64,000 nucleotides of DNA from Caulobacter zeae (GTDB taxonomy: Bacteria > Pseudomonadota > Alphaproteobacteria > Caulobacterales > Caulobacteraceae), in NCBI RefSeq assembly GCF_002858925.1, contig NZ_PJRS01000033.1, forward strand, positions 27,920 to 91,919. Reading direction: 5' to 3'. Below, one piece after another: positions 1 to 8,483 of this stretch. The notes under the pieces are model-generated. The model ran no database searches, was not told the DNA's origin, and saw only the letters and a list, made by a program, of their open reading frames with translations. The number at the start of each line of letters is the position of its first letter. Position 1 is the first letter of the stretch. The translations under genes and the position numbers were made by a program.

Positions 1-252
1 CTCAACAGCTTGGGCGATAGCCTGGGCGGCCTCGTCCAGATTGACGATCGCCCCGCCGCGCACGCCGCGCGACTGCACGTAGCCGACCCCGGCGGTCGTC
101 AGGGTGCGGTTGTCGCGGTGGACGCCATCCGCCTTCATGATGAAGCACGTGACTTTCGACGCCCCCAGGTCCACGGCCGCGACCGCGGGCTGACGCACGA
201 GCGTCGCCTTCAGGCCATCACGGGCCTGTCTCCGGTCCTCAAGTCGCGACAT
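1..252 (-). CDS. ftsA: Cell division protein FtsA, N-terminal part (cut by window edge)
   Basis: FtsA is the actin-like protein that tethers FtsZ to the inner membrane and recruits later divisome proteins. Only the first 84 codons are present; the rest lies beyond base 1. The ATG is at 252-250. After a short basic N-terminus comes AVAAVDLGASKVTCFI, the phosphate-1 segment of the actin/Hsp70 ATPase fold. The start lies 33 bases after the ftsQ stop on the same strand, the usual ftsQ-ftsA order, so the two are probably cotranscribed. Identification rests on this motif and the linkage to ftsQ. Confidence 0.9.
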   Translation of the reverse strand, partial: MSRLEDRRQARDGLKATLVRQPAVAAVDLGASKVTCFIMKADGVHRDNRTLTTAGVGYVQSRGVRGGAIVNLDEAAQAIAQAVE

Positions 253-285
253 GGTCAGGGTCACCTCAGTCCATCATTTCTGTTC

Positions 286-1191
286 TTACGCCCCGTTGGC
301 CACCGGCTGCCCGGGCAGCACGGAGTCTCGGGGCCGGATCGCCACCATCTCGGGATCGCGCAGGTCGATGCGCGCAAAACCGAGATCGAGGATGCGTTGC
401 CGCTGGTCCAGTTGATCCAATTGAATCAACGCGGATTCTTCGTCAATGGCCGGCAGCTGGATCAGCGAGCCATCTTTCAATCGCAGGTCCCAGCGGCGGT
501 CGTCGACGCGCACCAGCGCTTCCAGACGATCGCGCAGGCGCGGCCGCGCGTTGACCGCCGGCAGGATGTTCCCCGCAGCCTGGTCGGCGCCCTGCCCCAC
601 CACCAGCGGCAGGTGCGGGAAGCGCGCGGCGTCGGCCTCGCGGATGATGCGCCCCTCGGCGTCGATCACCTTCAAACGGCCCGAGTGCTGCCACACGGCC
701 AGGGCCGGGCGTTCTTCGACGGCGATCATCACGGTGTCGGGCAACAGGCGCACGACCTTGGCCGACTTCACCCAGCCCACGCCTTCGACGCGGGACTTCA
801 GGTCGACCAGGTCCATGCCGAGCGTCGGCTGGTCCTGATAGAGGCCGCTGGCCTTCAGGATGTCGGCCTGGGCCGTGGCCGAGGCGCCGGTCACGTGCAC
901 GGCCTTCAGCTTGAAGCCCAGGTTGGCGAACTCGCCGTCGACGCCGTGGACCATGGCCTGGCCCAGGCGCTCGGCGCGGTGGCCGGTGGCCAGGGTGACG
1001 ACCAGGGCGAGCGCCAGCGCGCCGCCCGCCACGCCCAGGGCCAGGCTCGGCGACACCCCGACCCCGCCGCGCGCGGCATGCAGCTTCCCCGCCGGCTGTT
1101 GCTGAGCCGGGCGAGCCTTGTTCGGACTTGCGGGCGCTTCGGCCCGGGGGCGCGCTGGCTTGCGCGGTCCCCCCCGCACTGCCGCGGGCAT
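286..1191 (-). CDS. ftsQ: Cell division protein FtsQ
   Basis: FtsQ is a bitopic inner-membrane divisome protein that links early and late division proteins through its periplasmic domain. The 301-residue product has a basic, Pro/Ala-rich cytoplasmic tail (about 1-45), one membrane segment (about 47-70, GVAGGALALALVVTLATG), a POTRA domain beginning FKLKAVHVTGASA, and a FtsQ/DivIB C-terminal domain. Long basic N-termini are common in alphaproteobacterial FtsQ. It is followed closely by ftsA. The gene expected upstream in many alphaproteobacteria, ddl, is absent; an M28 peptidase and a repeat lie there instead. A CtrA-like box lies about 130 bases upstream. Confidence 0.92.
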   Translation of the reverse strand: MPAAVRGGPRKPARPRAEAPASPNKARPAQQQPAGKLHAARGGVGVSPSLALGVAGGALALALVVTLATGHRAERLGQAMVHGVDGEFANLGFKLKAVHVTGASATAQADILKASGLYQDQPTLGMDLVDLKSRVEGVGWVKSAKVVRLLPDTVMIAVEERPALAVWQHSGRLKVIDAEGRIIREADAARFPHLPLVVGQGADQAAGNILPAVNARPRLRDRLEALVRVDDRRWDLRLKDGSLIQLPAIDEESALIQLDQLDQRQRILDLGFARIDLRDPEMVAIRPRDSVLPGQPVANGA

Positions 1192-1252
1192 AAGCGTCCT
1201 CCACCATCAGACACTAGAAAAACGGAACCCTTGAGCGCCTCTCCGATCCCGA

Positions 1253-1269
1253 CCGTCGTTCGACGACGG
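1253..1269. other. Short perfect hairpin upstream of ftsQ
   Basis: CCGTCGT-TCG-ACGACGG forms a 7-bp stem with a 3-base loop, 62 bases upstream of the ftsQ start. It would lie in the ftsQ leader if transcription starts near the CtrA-like box. There is no T run, so it is not a typical terminator. Its function is unknown. Confidence 0.4.
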
Positions 1270-1319
1270 GGCGAGTCCGGGCAAAGCGCCTACGGAGGCG
1301 TAGAAAGGCCCGAAGGTCG

Positions 1320-1334
1320 TTAATGCCGGGATAA
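1320..1334 (-). promoter_or_regulatory. Candidate CtrA-binding site for ftsQA
   Basis: On the minus strand the sequence reads TTAT-N7-TTAA, one mismatch from the CtrA consensus TTAA-N7-TTAA. It lies 129 bases upstream of the ftsQ start in the correct orientation. From memory, CtrA controls the ftsQA promoter in Caulobacter crescentus, which makes the site plausible. The motif is short, so this is an inference. Confidence 0.45.
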
Positions 1335-1626
1335 CGAAGAGCCCGCCGCGTTACGGCTCGGCAACCAAGACGCGCACCATTCTGGGACAGACGTTAACGC
1401 CTCGCCGCCTTGCGCCATCAGGGTTTACGGCGCGTTTTCCCTGCCTGGGCGGGGCTTTTGGGCCCGATGATGCGGCGCCGCAAATCTGTGGATGAGCACA
1501 TAAAGTATGAACGGCCGCGCTTTGCGGCGTTTTGACTCACCCAAGGGTCGCGGCGACGCGCCGCACGCGCGGGGAGTGTTTCCTGAAAGCGCGTTGCCTG
1601 AAGCGCCTTGAATGTCAGCGCGTGGT

Positions 1627-1712
1627 CCTCGTCCTTCGACAGGCTCAGGATGAGGACCAAATTGCGGGCCGTGCAGTAGAGAACCTCACCCTGAGCCTGT
1701 CGAATGGCGAGG
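1627..1712. repeat. Dispersed inverted repeat, family 1, copy 1
   Basis: Two 29-base arms at 1627-1655 and 1684-1712 are inverted copies of each other with three mismatches, separated by 28 bases. The arm core is CTTCGACAGGCTCAGGATGA. The same arms recur at 29047-29133. The element sits 13 bases beyond the stop codon of the minus-strand M28 peptidase and could form a strong hairpin there, possibly insulating ftsQ from read-through. Confidence 0.85.
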
Positions 1713-1724
1713 TTCTCGAAGGTC

Positions 1725-3125
1725 TCAGTGCCGCGCCTGCGCAGGCGCGGCCGCGCCCAGGGCGCGGAAGTCGATGTCGCTGTCGGCCACGAGGTAGATG
1801 AAGCTCGTCCAGGCGGCAACATTCTGGGCCAGCTGGATCGGGTCCACCTTGTCCAGGGTGTCGTCGGCGGTGTGGTGGTAGTCGAAGTAGCGGCTGGCGT
1901 CCTGGTTCAGGTTCACCACCGGCACGCCCGCGCCCTCGATGCCGCCGATGTCGGCGCCGCCGTGCGCGGCCGGGTTCTTGTCGAAATAGATCTTCAGCGG
2001 GCTGAGCGTCTGGATCGCCGCCTTCATGGCCGGATGACCTTCCGAGCCCTTGGGCAGTTGCAGGCTGTAGATGCGGTCGGCGCCCGTGTCGCTCTCGCCG
2101 GCCAGGACCAGCTTTTCCAGGTTGGACTTGTTGGCCGCGAGGAAGGCGTCGGACGAGCCGCCGCTTTCTTCCGAGCCCCACATCACCACCCGGATGGTGC
2201 GCTTGGGATGCTTGGGCAGCTCGCCAATCAGCTTGGCCGCGGCCGTGGTGATGGCGATGCCGGCCGCGTCGTCGAAAGCGCCGGTGCCGACGTCCCAGCT
2301 GTCGAGGTGGCCGCCGATGACGATCACCTCGTCGGGCTTTTCCGAGCCCTTGATGTCGGCCGAGATGTTCCAGGCCACGTCGCCGGCGTCGAGGGTCGAG
2401 GCCAGCTTCAGCTTGATGCGCAGCGGGCCCTTCTTGGCCAGGCGCTCGAGCTGCTCGGCCTCCGGCACGCCCAGGGCGGCGGCGGGAATGGTGACGACGT
2501 CGGCGCCGTTGGTGGTCACGCCGGTGTGCGGCACGGTCGAGCTGGAGGTCGAGACCGAGCGGATCAGCAGGGCCACGGCCCCGCGCTTGGCGGCCTCGAC
2601 CGGACCGGCGCGACGCGAGATGCCGGCGATCCCATAGCCGGCGCCGTCCTGGGCGCGGACCATCGGCTGGGTGATGACGACGATCTTGCCCTTGATGGCG
2701 CTGGCCGGCGCGGCGACCATTTCGGCATAGGTGGAGAACAGCGCCACCTCGGCCTCGATGCCTTCGGCCAGCGTCGGGATCGTGCGGCCCAGGCCCACGA
2801 TCGACAGCTTCATCGGATAGGGCGCAACCAGCTCGGCGCTTTCTTCACCGCGCGTCCAGGACGGCTTGGCGAACTGGTCGACCTTGATGTTGGTGAAGCC
2901 CAGGGCCTTGAACTTGGCCACGCCCCAGTCCTTGGCGCGCTCCATGCCCGGCGAGCCGACGAGGCGCGGGCCGATGTTGGTGGTCAGGTCCTCGGTGATG
3001 TCCCAGGCCAGGCGATCGTTCAGGGCCTTGTCGCGCAGCGCCTCGGCGGTCTTGACGTCCTGGGCGTGTGCGACGCCTGCGAGCAGGGCGGAAGCGGCGA
3101 CGGCGGTCAGCAGGCTGCGGAACAT
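1725..3125 (-). CDS. Secreted M28-family zinc metallopeptidase
   Basis: Predicted exported aminopeptidase or carboxypeptidase with two catalytic zinc ions. The 466-residue protein starts with a Sec signal peptide (about 1-21, ending AHAQ). A protease-associated-type insert spans roughly 110-240. The M28 catalytic core follows: HLDSWD at 273-278, FDDAAG with Asp285/286, GSEESGG with Glu319/320, and a late His in DYHHTADD. All expected metal and catalytic residues appear present. Substrate is unknown. It is a single gene: the upstream beta-lactamase-fold gene is 112 bases away, and a dispersed hairpin repeat follows it. Confidence 0.88.
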   Translation of the reverse strand: MFRSLLTAVAASALLAGVAHAQDVKTAEALRDKALNDRLAWDITEDLTTNIGPRLVGSPGMERAKDWGVAKFKALGFTNIKVDQFAKPSWTRGEESAELVAPYPMKLSIVGLGRTIPTLAEGIEAEVALFSTYAEMVAAPASAIKGKIVVITQPMVRAQDGAGYGIAGISRRAGPVEAAKRGAVALLIRSVSTSSSTVPHTGVTTNGADVVTIPAAALGVPEAEQLERLAKKGPLRIKLKLASTLDAGDVAWNISADIKGSEKPDEVIVIGGHLDSWDVGTGAFDDAAGIAITTAAAKLIGELPKHPKRTIRVVMWGSEESGGSSDAFLAANKSNLEKLVLAGESDTGADRIYSLQLPKGSEGHPAMKAAIQTLSPLKIYFDKNPAAHGGADIGGIEGAGVPVVNLNQDASRYFDYHHTADDTLDKVDPIQLAQNVAAWTSFIYLVADSDIDFRALGAAAPAQARH

Positions 3126-3237
3126 GAGCAGGATTCTCCCCTAAGAGGCAGCTGTCATAGCACTGCTCTCCCGGTGGAGAACCCCGCCCTGCGCCCACTT
3201 TTGTCAGCAGCCGTCAGCCAGGGCGAAAATCGCCCGG

Positions 3238-4323
3238 TCAGGGACGAGGCGCCGCGCCGAACAGCTTGTCGGCGAACAGATCCAGCGCCTTCTGCGACAG
3301 GTCGGTGTTGTTGAGGATCACGACGGTGTCGCCGGTGTCGAGCCTGTGGCCCAGCACCGAACGGTAGCCGGCCGTGCGCCCGGTCTCCCACCCCGCCAGC
3401 TTGACCTGGCCGTCGATGGTCAGGCTCCGCACCCGGCCGCCCAGCGCATAGTCCTGCTCGGGCACGAGGATCGTGGTCAGGGCCTTGCGGGAGGCCTCGG
3501 ACAGGAACGGCGTGTCGAAGACGATATGTGCGGCGACCAGCAGGTCGTCGACCGTGCTGAAGTAGCCGCCGCTGGCGGCCATGACGTCCATGCGTGGATT
3601 GGCGCGCCGCGCCAGTGGCGGGCCGGCATAGTAGGAGACGGCGACGCCCGGCTCGGCGTCGACGCCGAGGCCCGCGCGGGTATGACCCATCTTCAGCGGA
3701 TCGGTCGTCAGTTCCTTCACCAACGCCAGGAACGGCTTGCCGGTCACGGCCTCGACGATGGCGCTGACCACGAACCAGTTGACGGGATGGTAGTCAAACC
3801 TCGTCCCCGGCGGAAACAGCGGGTCGCCCTGGGCGAAGGCCTTCACGGACTCGGCCGCCGACAGGTTCTTCTTCAGAAGCTCCGGATCGGCCTTCAGGGC
3901 AGGCATGAAACCATTGGGAATGCCGCTGGTGTTGGACAGCAAGTGAGCCAGGGTCACCGTCTTGCCGGTGTCGGGCCGCTGCTCCGGCAGCCAGGTGATG
4001 ATCGGCGCGTCGAGGGACAGCTTGCCCTGCTCCACCAGACGCAGCACCGCGATGGTCGTCAGCCACTTCGAGATCGACGCCACGCAATAGACCGTGTCGC
4101 GGACGGCGGGCTTTCCCGCCTCGATGTCAGCCATGCCGAAGGCGCGGACATAGGACGCCCTGCCCTTGCGGCCGATCATCACCACGCCCTGGAACTTCTG
4201 CTCGGCGACGAAGGCGTCGACCACCGGGTTGTCGGCGCCCAGCCTGGCCGGGGCGGCCAGGGACAGGCCCGGCGCGGCGCACAGCGCCCCGGCGGCGGCG
4301 AACAGGCCGCGACGATCGATCAT
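3238..4323 (-). CDS. Exported serine hydrolase of the beta-lactamase / class C family
   Basis: A member of the broad beta-lactamase-related family (PF00144), which includes esterases, D-aminopeptidases and true beta-lactamases. The ATG at 4323 gives a 361-residue protein with an N-terminal DRRGLFAAAGALCAA stretch resembling a twin-arginine signal peptide. The catalytic SxxK motif is visible as SISKW. The usual YxN motif position reads YHPVNW. I cannot tell substrate from sequence, and resistance activity should not be assumed. An upstream in-frame start at 4389 exists but would bury the signal peptide. Confidence 0.82.
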   Translation of the reverse strand: MIDRRGLFAAAGALCAAPGLSLAAPARLGADNPVVDAFVAEQKFQGVVMIGRKGRASYVRAFGMADIEAGKPAVRDTVYCVASISKWLTTIAVLRLVEQGKLSLDAPIITWLPEQRPDTGKTVTLAHLLSNTSGIPNGFMPALKADPELLKKNLSAAESVKAFAQGDPLFPPGTRFDYHPVNWFVVSAIVEAVTGKPFLALVKELTTDPLKMGHTRAGLGVDAEPGVAVSYYAGPPLARRANPRMDVMAASGGYFSTVDDLLVAAHIVFDTPFLSEASRKALTTILVPEQDYALGGRVRSLTIDGQVKLAGWETGRTAGYRSVLGHRLDTGDTVVILNNTDLSQKALDLFADKLFGAAPRP

Positions 4324-4472
4324 CGTAAAACTCCCCACACACCGCCGCCCCCAGCGATGGCGGCGACCCTGGCGCAGCGCGACGCCCAAGTCCCGTTAAG
4401 CTTTGGCAATGAGCGAACATTGGCATTCGACCAGAAGCGCTCTAGGTCTGGTGGGGACTTCAGGAGACCCCG

Positions 4473-5135
4473 ATGCCCAAGCCGACGGTCGAACCGGCCG
4501 CCGACATCCCGCTCGACGCCAAGCTGCGGCCGACCCAGGCCCGCGCCCAGGACACCTACGAGGTGGTGCTGGCCACCGCCGGCGAACTGCTGATCGAGTC
4601 CGGCTTCGAGCAACTGACCACCAACGCCATCTGCAAGCGCGCCGGCCTGACCCCGCCGGCGCTCTATCGCTACTTTCCCAACAAGTACGCGATCCTGAAG
4701 GAGCTGGGCGACCGGCTGATGCGGCTGCAGGACGAGGCCGTGTTCGCATGGATGGAGGCCGGCGGCCTGGAGGGCGAGACCGCCAGCGAACGCGTGGCCA
4801 AGACCGCCGCCCTGCTGACCGACGTCATCGACATGACCCGCCGCTTTCCCGGCGGCGCGGCCATCGGCCGGGCCCTGCGCGCCGTGCCCATGCTCCAGCA
4901 GCTCCGCTTCGCCTCGCGCGACATGGTCGCCGGCCAGTTCGGCGAGGTGCTGACCGCCCGCTTCCCCTCGGTCTCGCCGCTCAGGATACGCACAGCCACC
5001 CGCATGATGGTCGAACTGACCTACGCCGCCACCGAGATGGCGGTGGAGGAGCCCGGGCAGGACGCCCGCGCCCTGGCCGAAGAGATCGGGCGGCTGTTCG
5101 ACTGCTATTTCGAGACGTTCGACGCGGTGCTCTGA
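4473..5135 (+). CDS. TetR-family transcriptional regulator
   Basis: A 220-residue repressor-type protein. The N-terminal helix-turn-helix lies at about 25-75 and contains TTNAICKRAGLTPPALYRYFPNK with the typical YRYF of TetR recognition helices. The C-terminal ligand-binding domain is variable and does not reveal the ligand. The ATG follows a CAGGAG ribosome-binding site at suitable spacing. It is divergent from the serine hydrolase and 207 bases upstream of the flavoenzyme gene, so either could be its target. This is inference only. Confidence 0.9.
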   Translation: MPKPTVEPAADIPLDAKLRPTQARAQDTYEVVLATAGELLIESGFEQLTTNAICKRAGLTPPALYRYFPNKYAILKELGDRLMRLQDEAVFAWMEAGGLEGETASERVAKTAALLTDVIDMTRRFPGGAAIGRALRAVPMLQQLRFASRDMVAGQFGEVLTARFPSVSPLRIRTATRMMVELTYAATEMAVEEPGQDARALAEEIGRLFDCYFETFDAVL

Positions 5136-5136
5136 G

Positions 5137-5275
5137 ATCCTCCCCCTCTGGGGGAGGTGGCCCGGAGGGCCGGAGGGGGGCCGTTCTCAGCTTCCGCCGA
5201 CTTCGCAGCCACTCCCCTCTCCGTCGGCTTCGCCGACACCTCTCCCACAGGGAGAGGGTGCTGAAAACGCCACTC
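5137..5275. repeat. Dispersed C/G-block repeat, family 2, copy 1
   Basis: After the TetR gene comes CCTCCCCCTCTGGGGGAGG, then TGGCCCGGAGGGCCGGAGGG, and after a spacer the partly inverted half with CTCTCCGTCGGCTTCGCCGA and a second short hairpin. Related copies lie at about 48447-48492, 54295-54430 and 63650-63775. It is made of nested hairpins, lies at gene ends, and resembles the intergenic palindromic repeats of Caulobacterales. Confidence 0.8.
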
Positions 5276-5342
5276 CGATAACACCGACTTGCAATAACGA
5301 TAGTTTTTACTATCGTCAGTCCATCGCAGCGGGGGAACGCCG

Positions 5343-6617
5343 ATGGAGGGCTGGAAGAACTGGTCGGGCAGCGTCACAGCGACGCCGAGCAGGATAGCCC
5401 GGCCACGCACGGTCGAGGAGCTGTCAGGCCTGGTGCGCGAGGCCGACAAGGTGCGCGTCGTGGGCGCCGGCCACTCGTTCATGCCGCTGTGCGAGACCGA
5501 CGGCCTGCTGCTGAACCTGTCTGACCTGGAAGGCGCCGTCGAGATCGCGCCCGACCGCAAGACCGTCTGGGCCCCCGCCGGCTGGAGCCTCAAGCGCCTG
5601 ACCGCCGCGCTCTGGGCCGAGGGCCTGTCGCTGATCAACCAGGGCGACATCAATCCCCAGTCGCTGGCCGGGGCGACGGCCACCGGCACCCACGGCACCG
5701 GGGCTGAGCTCGGCAGCCTTTCGACCCAGGCCTGCGGCTTCAGGCTGATGACCGCCGACGGCCGCCTCGTCGAGTGCGGCCCCGAGCTGGAGCCCGAGCT
5801 CTACAAGGCCCAGCGCGTCTCGCTCGGCCTACTGGGCGTGGCCGTCGCCATCCGCATCAACGTCATCCCGGCCTACTGCCTGGAAGAGCGTGTCAGCCGG
5901 ATGCCGCTCGCCGAGGTCGCCGAGCGCCTCGATGAACTGGCGACCGCGACCCGGCACATGGAGTTCTGGGTTTTTCCCTATAGCGACGACGTCATCTTCA
6001 AGACCCTGCACCCCGTCGCGCCCGAAGCCGCCGACGAGACCCTGGGCAAGAGCGGCGAAGGCGACGAGGACACCTTCCGCACGATCTGCGACCTGTGCGC
6101 CGCCCTGCCCGTCCTGACCGCGCCGTTGCAAAAGCTGATGATGAAGGTCGCCGGCAGGCCCGCCCGTCGCGCCGGACCGGCCCATGAGGTCTTCCCCTCC
6201 GAGCGGAACGTCCGCTTCGAGGAGATGGAGTATGAGATGCCGCGCGCCGCCGGCCTGCCCACCCTGAAGGCGGCCATGGCCCACATCCGCAAGCGCCGCC
6301 TGCCGATCACCTTCCCGTTCGAGTTCCGCCTGGTGGCCGGCGACGACATCTGGATGAGCCCGTTCAACATCGGCGCGGGCGCCTCGATCTCGTTCCACCA
6401 GTACGCCAAGATGCCCTGGCGGCCGGCCTTCGCCGAGATGGAGGCCGTGCTGGCCGACAGCGGCGGTCGACCGCACTGGGCCAAGCGCCATACCCTCACC
6501 CCCGCCGACGTCCACCGCCTCTATCCCCGCGCCGGAGACTTCCTGCGGGTGAGAAAGGCGTGGGACCCCGCCGGCAAGTTCGCCAACGCCCACCTGACCC
6601 AGCTGCTGGGGATCTGA
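5343..6617 (+). CDS. FAD-dependent D-arabinono-1,4-lactone oxidase-type oxidoreductase
   Basis: An oxidase or dehydrogenase of the aldonolactone oxidase (ALO/GULO) branch of the vanillyl-alcohol-oxidase superfamily, acting on a sugar lactone or polyol. The 424-residue protein has the N-terminal FAD-binding PCMH domain (about 1-180) with VVGAGHSF, whose His is the usual covalent FAD attachment point, and GATATGTHGTG. The C-terminal ALO domain ends with RPHWAKRH, matching the family HWxK motif. The actual substrate is unknown. The next gene starts 3 bases after its stop, so the two form an operon. Confidence 0.87.
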   Translation: MEGWKNWSGSVTATPSRIARPRTVEELSGLVREADKVRVVGAGHSFMPLCETDGLLLNLSDLEGAVEIAPDRKTVWAPAGWSLKRLTAALWAEGLSLINQGDINPQSLAGATATGTHGTGAELGSLSTQACGFRLMTADGRLVECGPELEPELYKAQRVSLGLLGVAVAIRINVIPAYCLEERVSRMPLAEVAERLDELATATRHMEFWVFPYSDDVIFKTLHPVAPEAADETLGKSGEGDEDTFRTICDLCAALPVLTAPLQKLMMKVAGRPARRAGPAHEVFPSERNVRFEEMEYEMPRAAGLPTLKAAMAHIRKRRLPITFPFEFRLVAGDDIWMSPFNIGAGASISFHQYAKMPWRPAFAEMEAVLADSGGRPHWAKRHTLTPADVHRLYPRAGDFLRVRKAWDPAGKFANAHLTQLLGI

Positions 6618-6620
6618 TCC

Positions 6621-7769
6621 ATGAGCGACATCGCCCTGCATGCCGGCCTCGTCGGCCAGCCCGGTTCCCGTGAACAGCTGAACACCCCGGTCCTGGTGGT
6701 CGACCGGGCGGTCCTTGAGGCCAACATCGCGACCATGGCCGCCTTCGCCGCCGCCAAGGGCCTGAAGCTTCGACCGCACGCAAAGACCCACAAGAGCGCC
6801 AACATCGCCCGCCTACAGCTGGCGGCCGGCGCCGTGGGCCTGTGCTGCGCCAAGATCGGCGAGGCCGAGGCCCTGGCGGCGCAAGGCGTCTCCATCGGTC
6901 TTCTGATCACCTCGCCCGTCGTGTCCGCCCCCGCCATCGCCCGGCTGGTCGCGCTGAACCTGACGACCGAAGGCCTCAAGGTCGTCGTCGACCACCCCGA
7001 CAACGTCGCCGCCCTGGGCGCGGCGGCGAGCGCGAGCGGCAAGCCGCTGGAGGTGCTGATCGACCTGGATCCCGGCATCCACCGTACGGGCGTGGCCTCG
7101 CCGCAGGCCGCCGTCGCCCTGCTCGAGGCGATCAGGGGCCAGGCCGGACTCAGTTATGCCGGCCTGCAATGCTATTGCGGCGTCCAGCAGCACATCGAGG
7201 CCTTCGACGTCCGCAAGACGGCCCTGGAGGACCGCGGGGCCTACATCCGCGAGGTGATCGACGCCCTGACCGCCGCCGGCGGCGCGCCGGCCATAATCAG
7301 CGGCTCGGGCACCGGTTCGCACCGCATCGACGCCGAACTTGGCCTGTTCACCGAGTTTCAGGTCGGTTCCTACGTCTTCATGGACGACCAGTACCTGGCC
7401 TGCGACCTGGCTGGCGAAGGCACGAACGCCAGTCCCTACCAGCGCTCGCTGTTCATCGACGCCCGCGTGGTCAGCGCCAACAGCCCCGGCATGGTCACGG
7501 TCGACGCCGGCTTCAAGGCCATGTCCACCGACGCCGATCCGCCCCAGGTCGTGGCCGGCGCCCCGGAAGGCTCGCGCTACTTCTTCATGGGCGACGAGCA
7601 CGGGGCGCTGGTTCCGTCGTCCGGCTCGCCCCCGCCCCTGGGCGCCCGCGTGACCCTGGCCGCGCCGCACTGCGACCCGACCGTCAACCTCTACGACGCC
7701 TATCACGTGGTCGAGGGCGACACGCTGGTGGCCATCTGGCCGGTCACGGCGCGCGGGCGGTCGCGGTAA
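6621..7769 (+). CDS. DSD1-type PLP-dependent D-amino-acid dehydratase or D-threonine aldolase
   Basis: Fold-type III PLP enzyme of the D-serine dehydratase / D-threonine aldolase / D-threo-3-hydroxyaspartate dehydratase group. The 382-residue protein carries RPHAKTHKS near residue 54, whose first Lys is the expected PLP Schiff base, and a C-terminal APHCDPTVNLYD, whose His and Cys form the metal site in this family. The alanine-racemase-like barrel lies N-terminal, with the beta domain at the C-terminus. It is probably cotranscribed with the flavoenzyme just upstream. Dehydratase and aldolase activities cannot be told apart by eye. Confidence 0.85.
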   Translation: MSDIALHAGLVGQPGSREQLNTPVLVVDRAVLEANIATMAAFAAAKGLKLRPHAKTHKSANIARLQLAAGAVGLCCAKIGEAEALAAQGVSIGLLITSPVVSAPAIARLVALNLTTEGLKVVVDHPDNVAALGAAASASGKPLEVLIDLDPGIHRTGVASPQAAVALLEAIRGQAGLSYAGLQCYCGVQQHIEAFDVRKTALEDRGAYIREVIDALTAAGGAPAIISGSGTGSHRIDAELGLFTEFQVGSYVFMDDQYLACDLAGEGTNASPYQRSLFIDARVVSANSPGMVTVDAGFKAMSTDADPPQVVAGAPEGSRYFFMGDEHGALVPSSGSPPPLGARVTLAAPHCDPTVNLYDAYHVVEGDTLVAIWPVTARGRSR

Positions 7770-7856
7770 CAGTCCACCCTGGCCTTCAGAAAAACCGCTT
7801 TGGCGTCGGGCGCGTTGAAGACTATCCATGGCGTCCGTTCTGGATCGTCCGCCCGC

Positions 7857-8471
7857 ATGACCACCGCCGCCCTCTCCGTCGCTCCCGCCAAGAAGCCCCG
7901 CCGCAACCGGCGTCGGCGCTCGGCGCGCTGGGCGCGCGCGGGCCTGCTGGTGCTGGCGGTCGGCGTCTCCGGCGTGGTGATCGGCCAGACGACCTTGCGC
8001 ATGCTCGACACCCACAACGCCTCCAAGGTCGCCGCCGCCGCGCCGCTGGCCATGGACAATCCGCGCTTCACCGGCGCGATGCGCGACGGCCGCGCCTTCC
8101 TGATCACCGCCCGCCGCGCCGAGCGCGACGCGGCCGATCCCAACAAGGTCAAGCTGGTCGAGCCGACCCTGGTCCGCGGATACGGCGCGCCCGACGCCAG
8201 CAAGGTGACCTCCAAGGACGGGATCTACCAGGAAGCCCAGAATATCCTGGTGCTGACTCAGGACGTGAAGATCGACAACGGCCAGGGCTACCAGTTCGCC
8301 TCGCAGGAAGCCCGCATCGACACCAAGACCGGCGAGGTCGTCGGCGGCGCGCCGGTGGCCGGCGCCGGCCCGCGCGGCAATGTCAGCGCCGACAGCTACA
8401 GCGTCAGCGACAAAGGCGATCGCGTGATCTTCAAGGGCCGCGTCCGCACCCGCGTCCAGCCCACCAACTAG
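7857..8471 (+). CDS. LptC-like bitopic transport protein
   Basis: LptC-family proteins sit on the inner-membrane LptB2FG transporter and hand lipid to the periplasmic bridge. The ATG at 7857 gives 204 residues: a basic N-terminus (KKPRRNRRRR), one membrane segment (about 31-52), then an LptC-type beta-jellyroll domain containing the family-like EPTLVRGYGAPDASKVTSKDG and FASQEARIDTKTGEVVGGAP. It is the first gene of the run ending with cerR. It is not next to lptA-lptB-rpoN, the usual site of canonical lptC, so I suspect a paralogue serving sphingolipid. That role is inferred from location. Confidence 0.8.
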   Translation: MTTAALSVAPAKKPRRNRRRRSARWARAGLLVLAVGVSGVVIGQTTLRMLDTHNASKVAAAAPLAMDNPRFTGAMRDGRAFLITARRAERDAADPNKVKLVEPTLVRGYGAPDASKVTSKDGIYQEAQNILVLTQDVKIDNGQGYQFASQEARIDTKTGEVVGGAPVAGAGPRGNVSADSYSVSDKGDRVIFKGRVRTRVQPTN

Positions 8472-8483
8472 GCCCCTCGACCG

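Larger units (their letters stand above)
1192..1724. other. Intergenic region upstream of ftsQ
   Basis: This 533-base gap between the M28 peptidase and ftsQ holds no convincing gene; open frames across it look like GC-rich shadows. It holds a hairpin (1253-1269), a CtrA-like site (1320-1334), a GTTAAC palindrome at 1393-1398, a GAGTC site (GANTC, the CcrM methylation target in Caulobacter) at 1273-1277, and a dispersed inverted repeat (1627-1712). The stretch 1320-1530 is richer in A and T than its surroundings and is the likely ftsQA promoter region. Confidence 0.6.

Noticed and set aside
10..1323. 437-residue plus-strand frame over ftsQ and ftsA
   Set aside because: Antisense shadow; the minus strand reads FtsQ and FtsA.
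1418..1822. Minus-strand frame through the family 1 repeat
   Set aside because: It runs through a repeat and past the stop of the M28 gene in another frame, with no domain or ribosome-binding site.
3238..4323. Calling this gene an antibiotic-resistance beta-lactamase
   Set aside because: Only the SxxK motif is clear; the family is mostly esterases and peptidases, so resistance is not supported.
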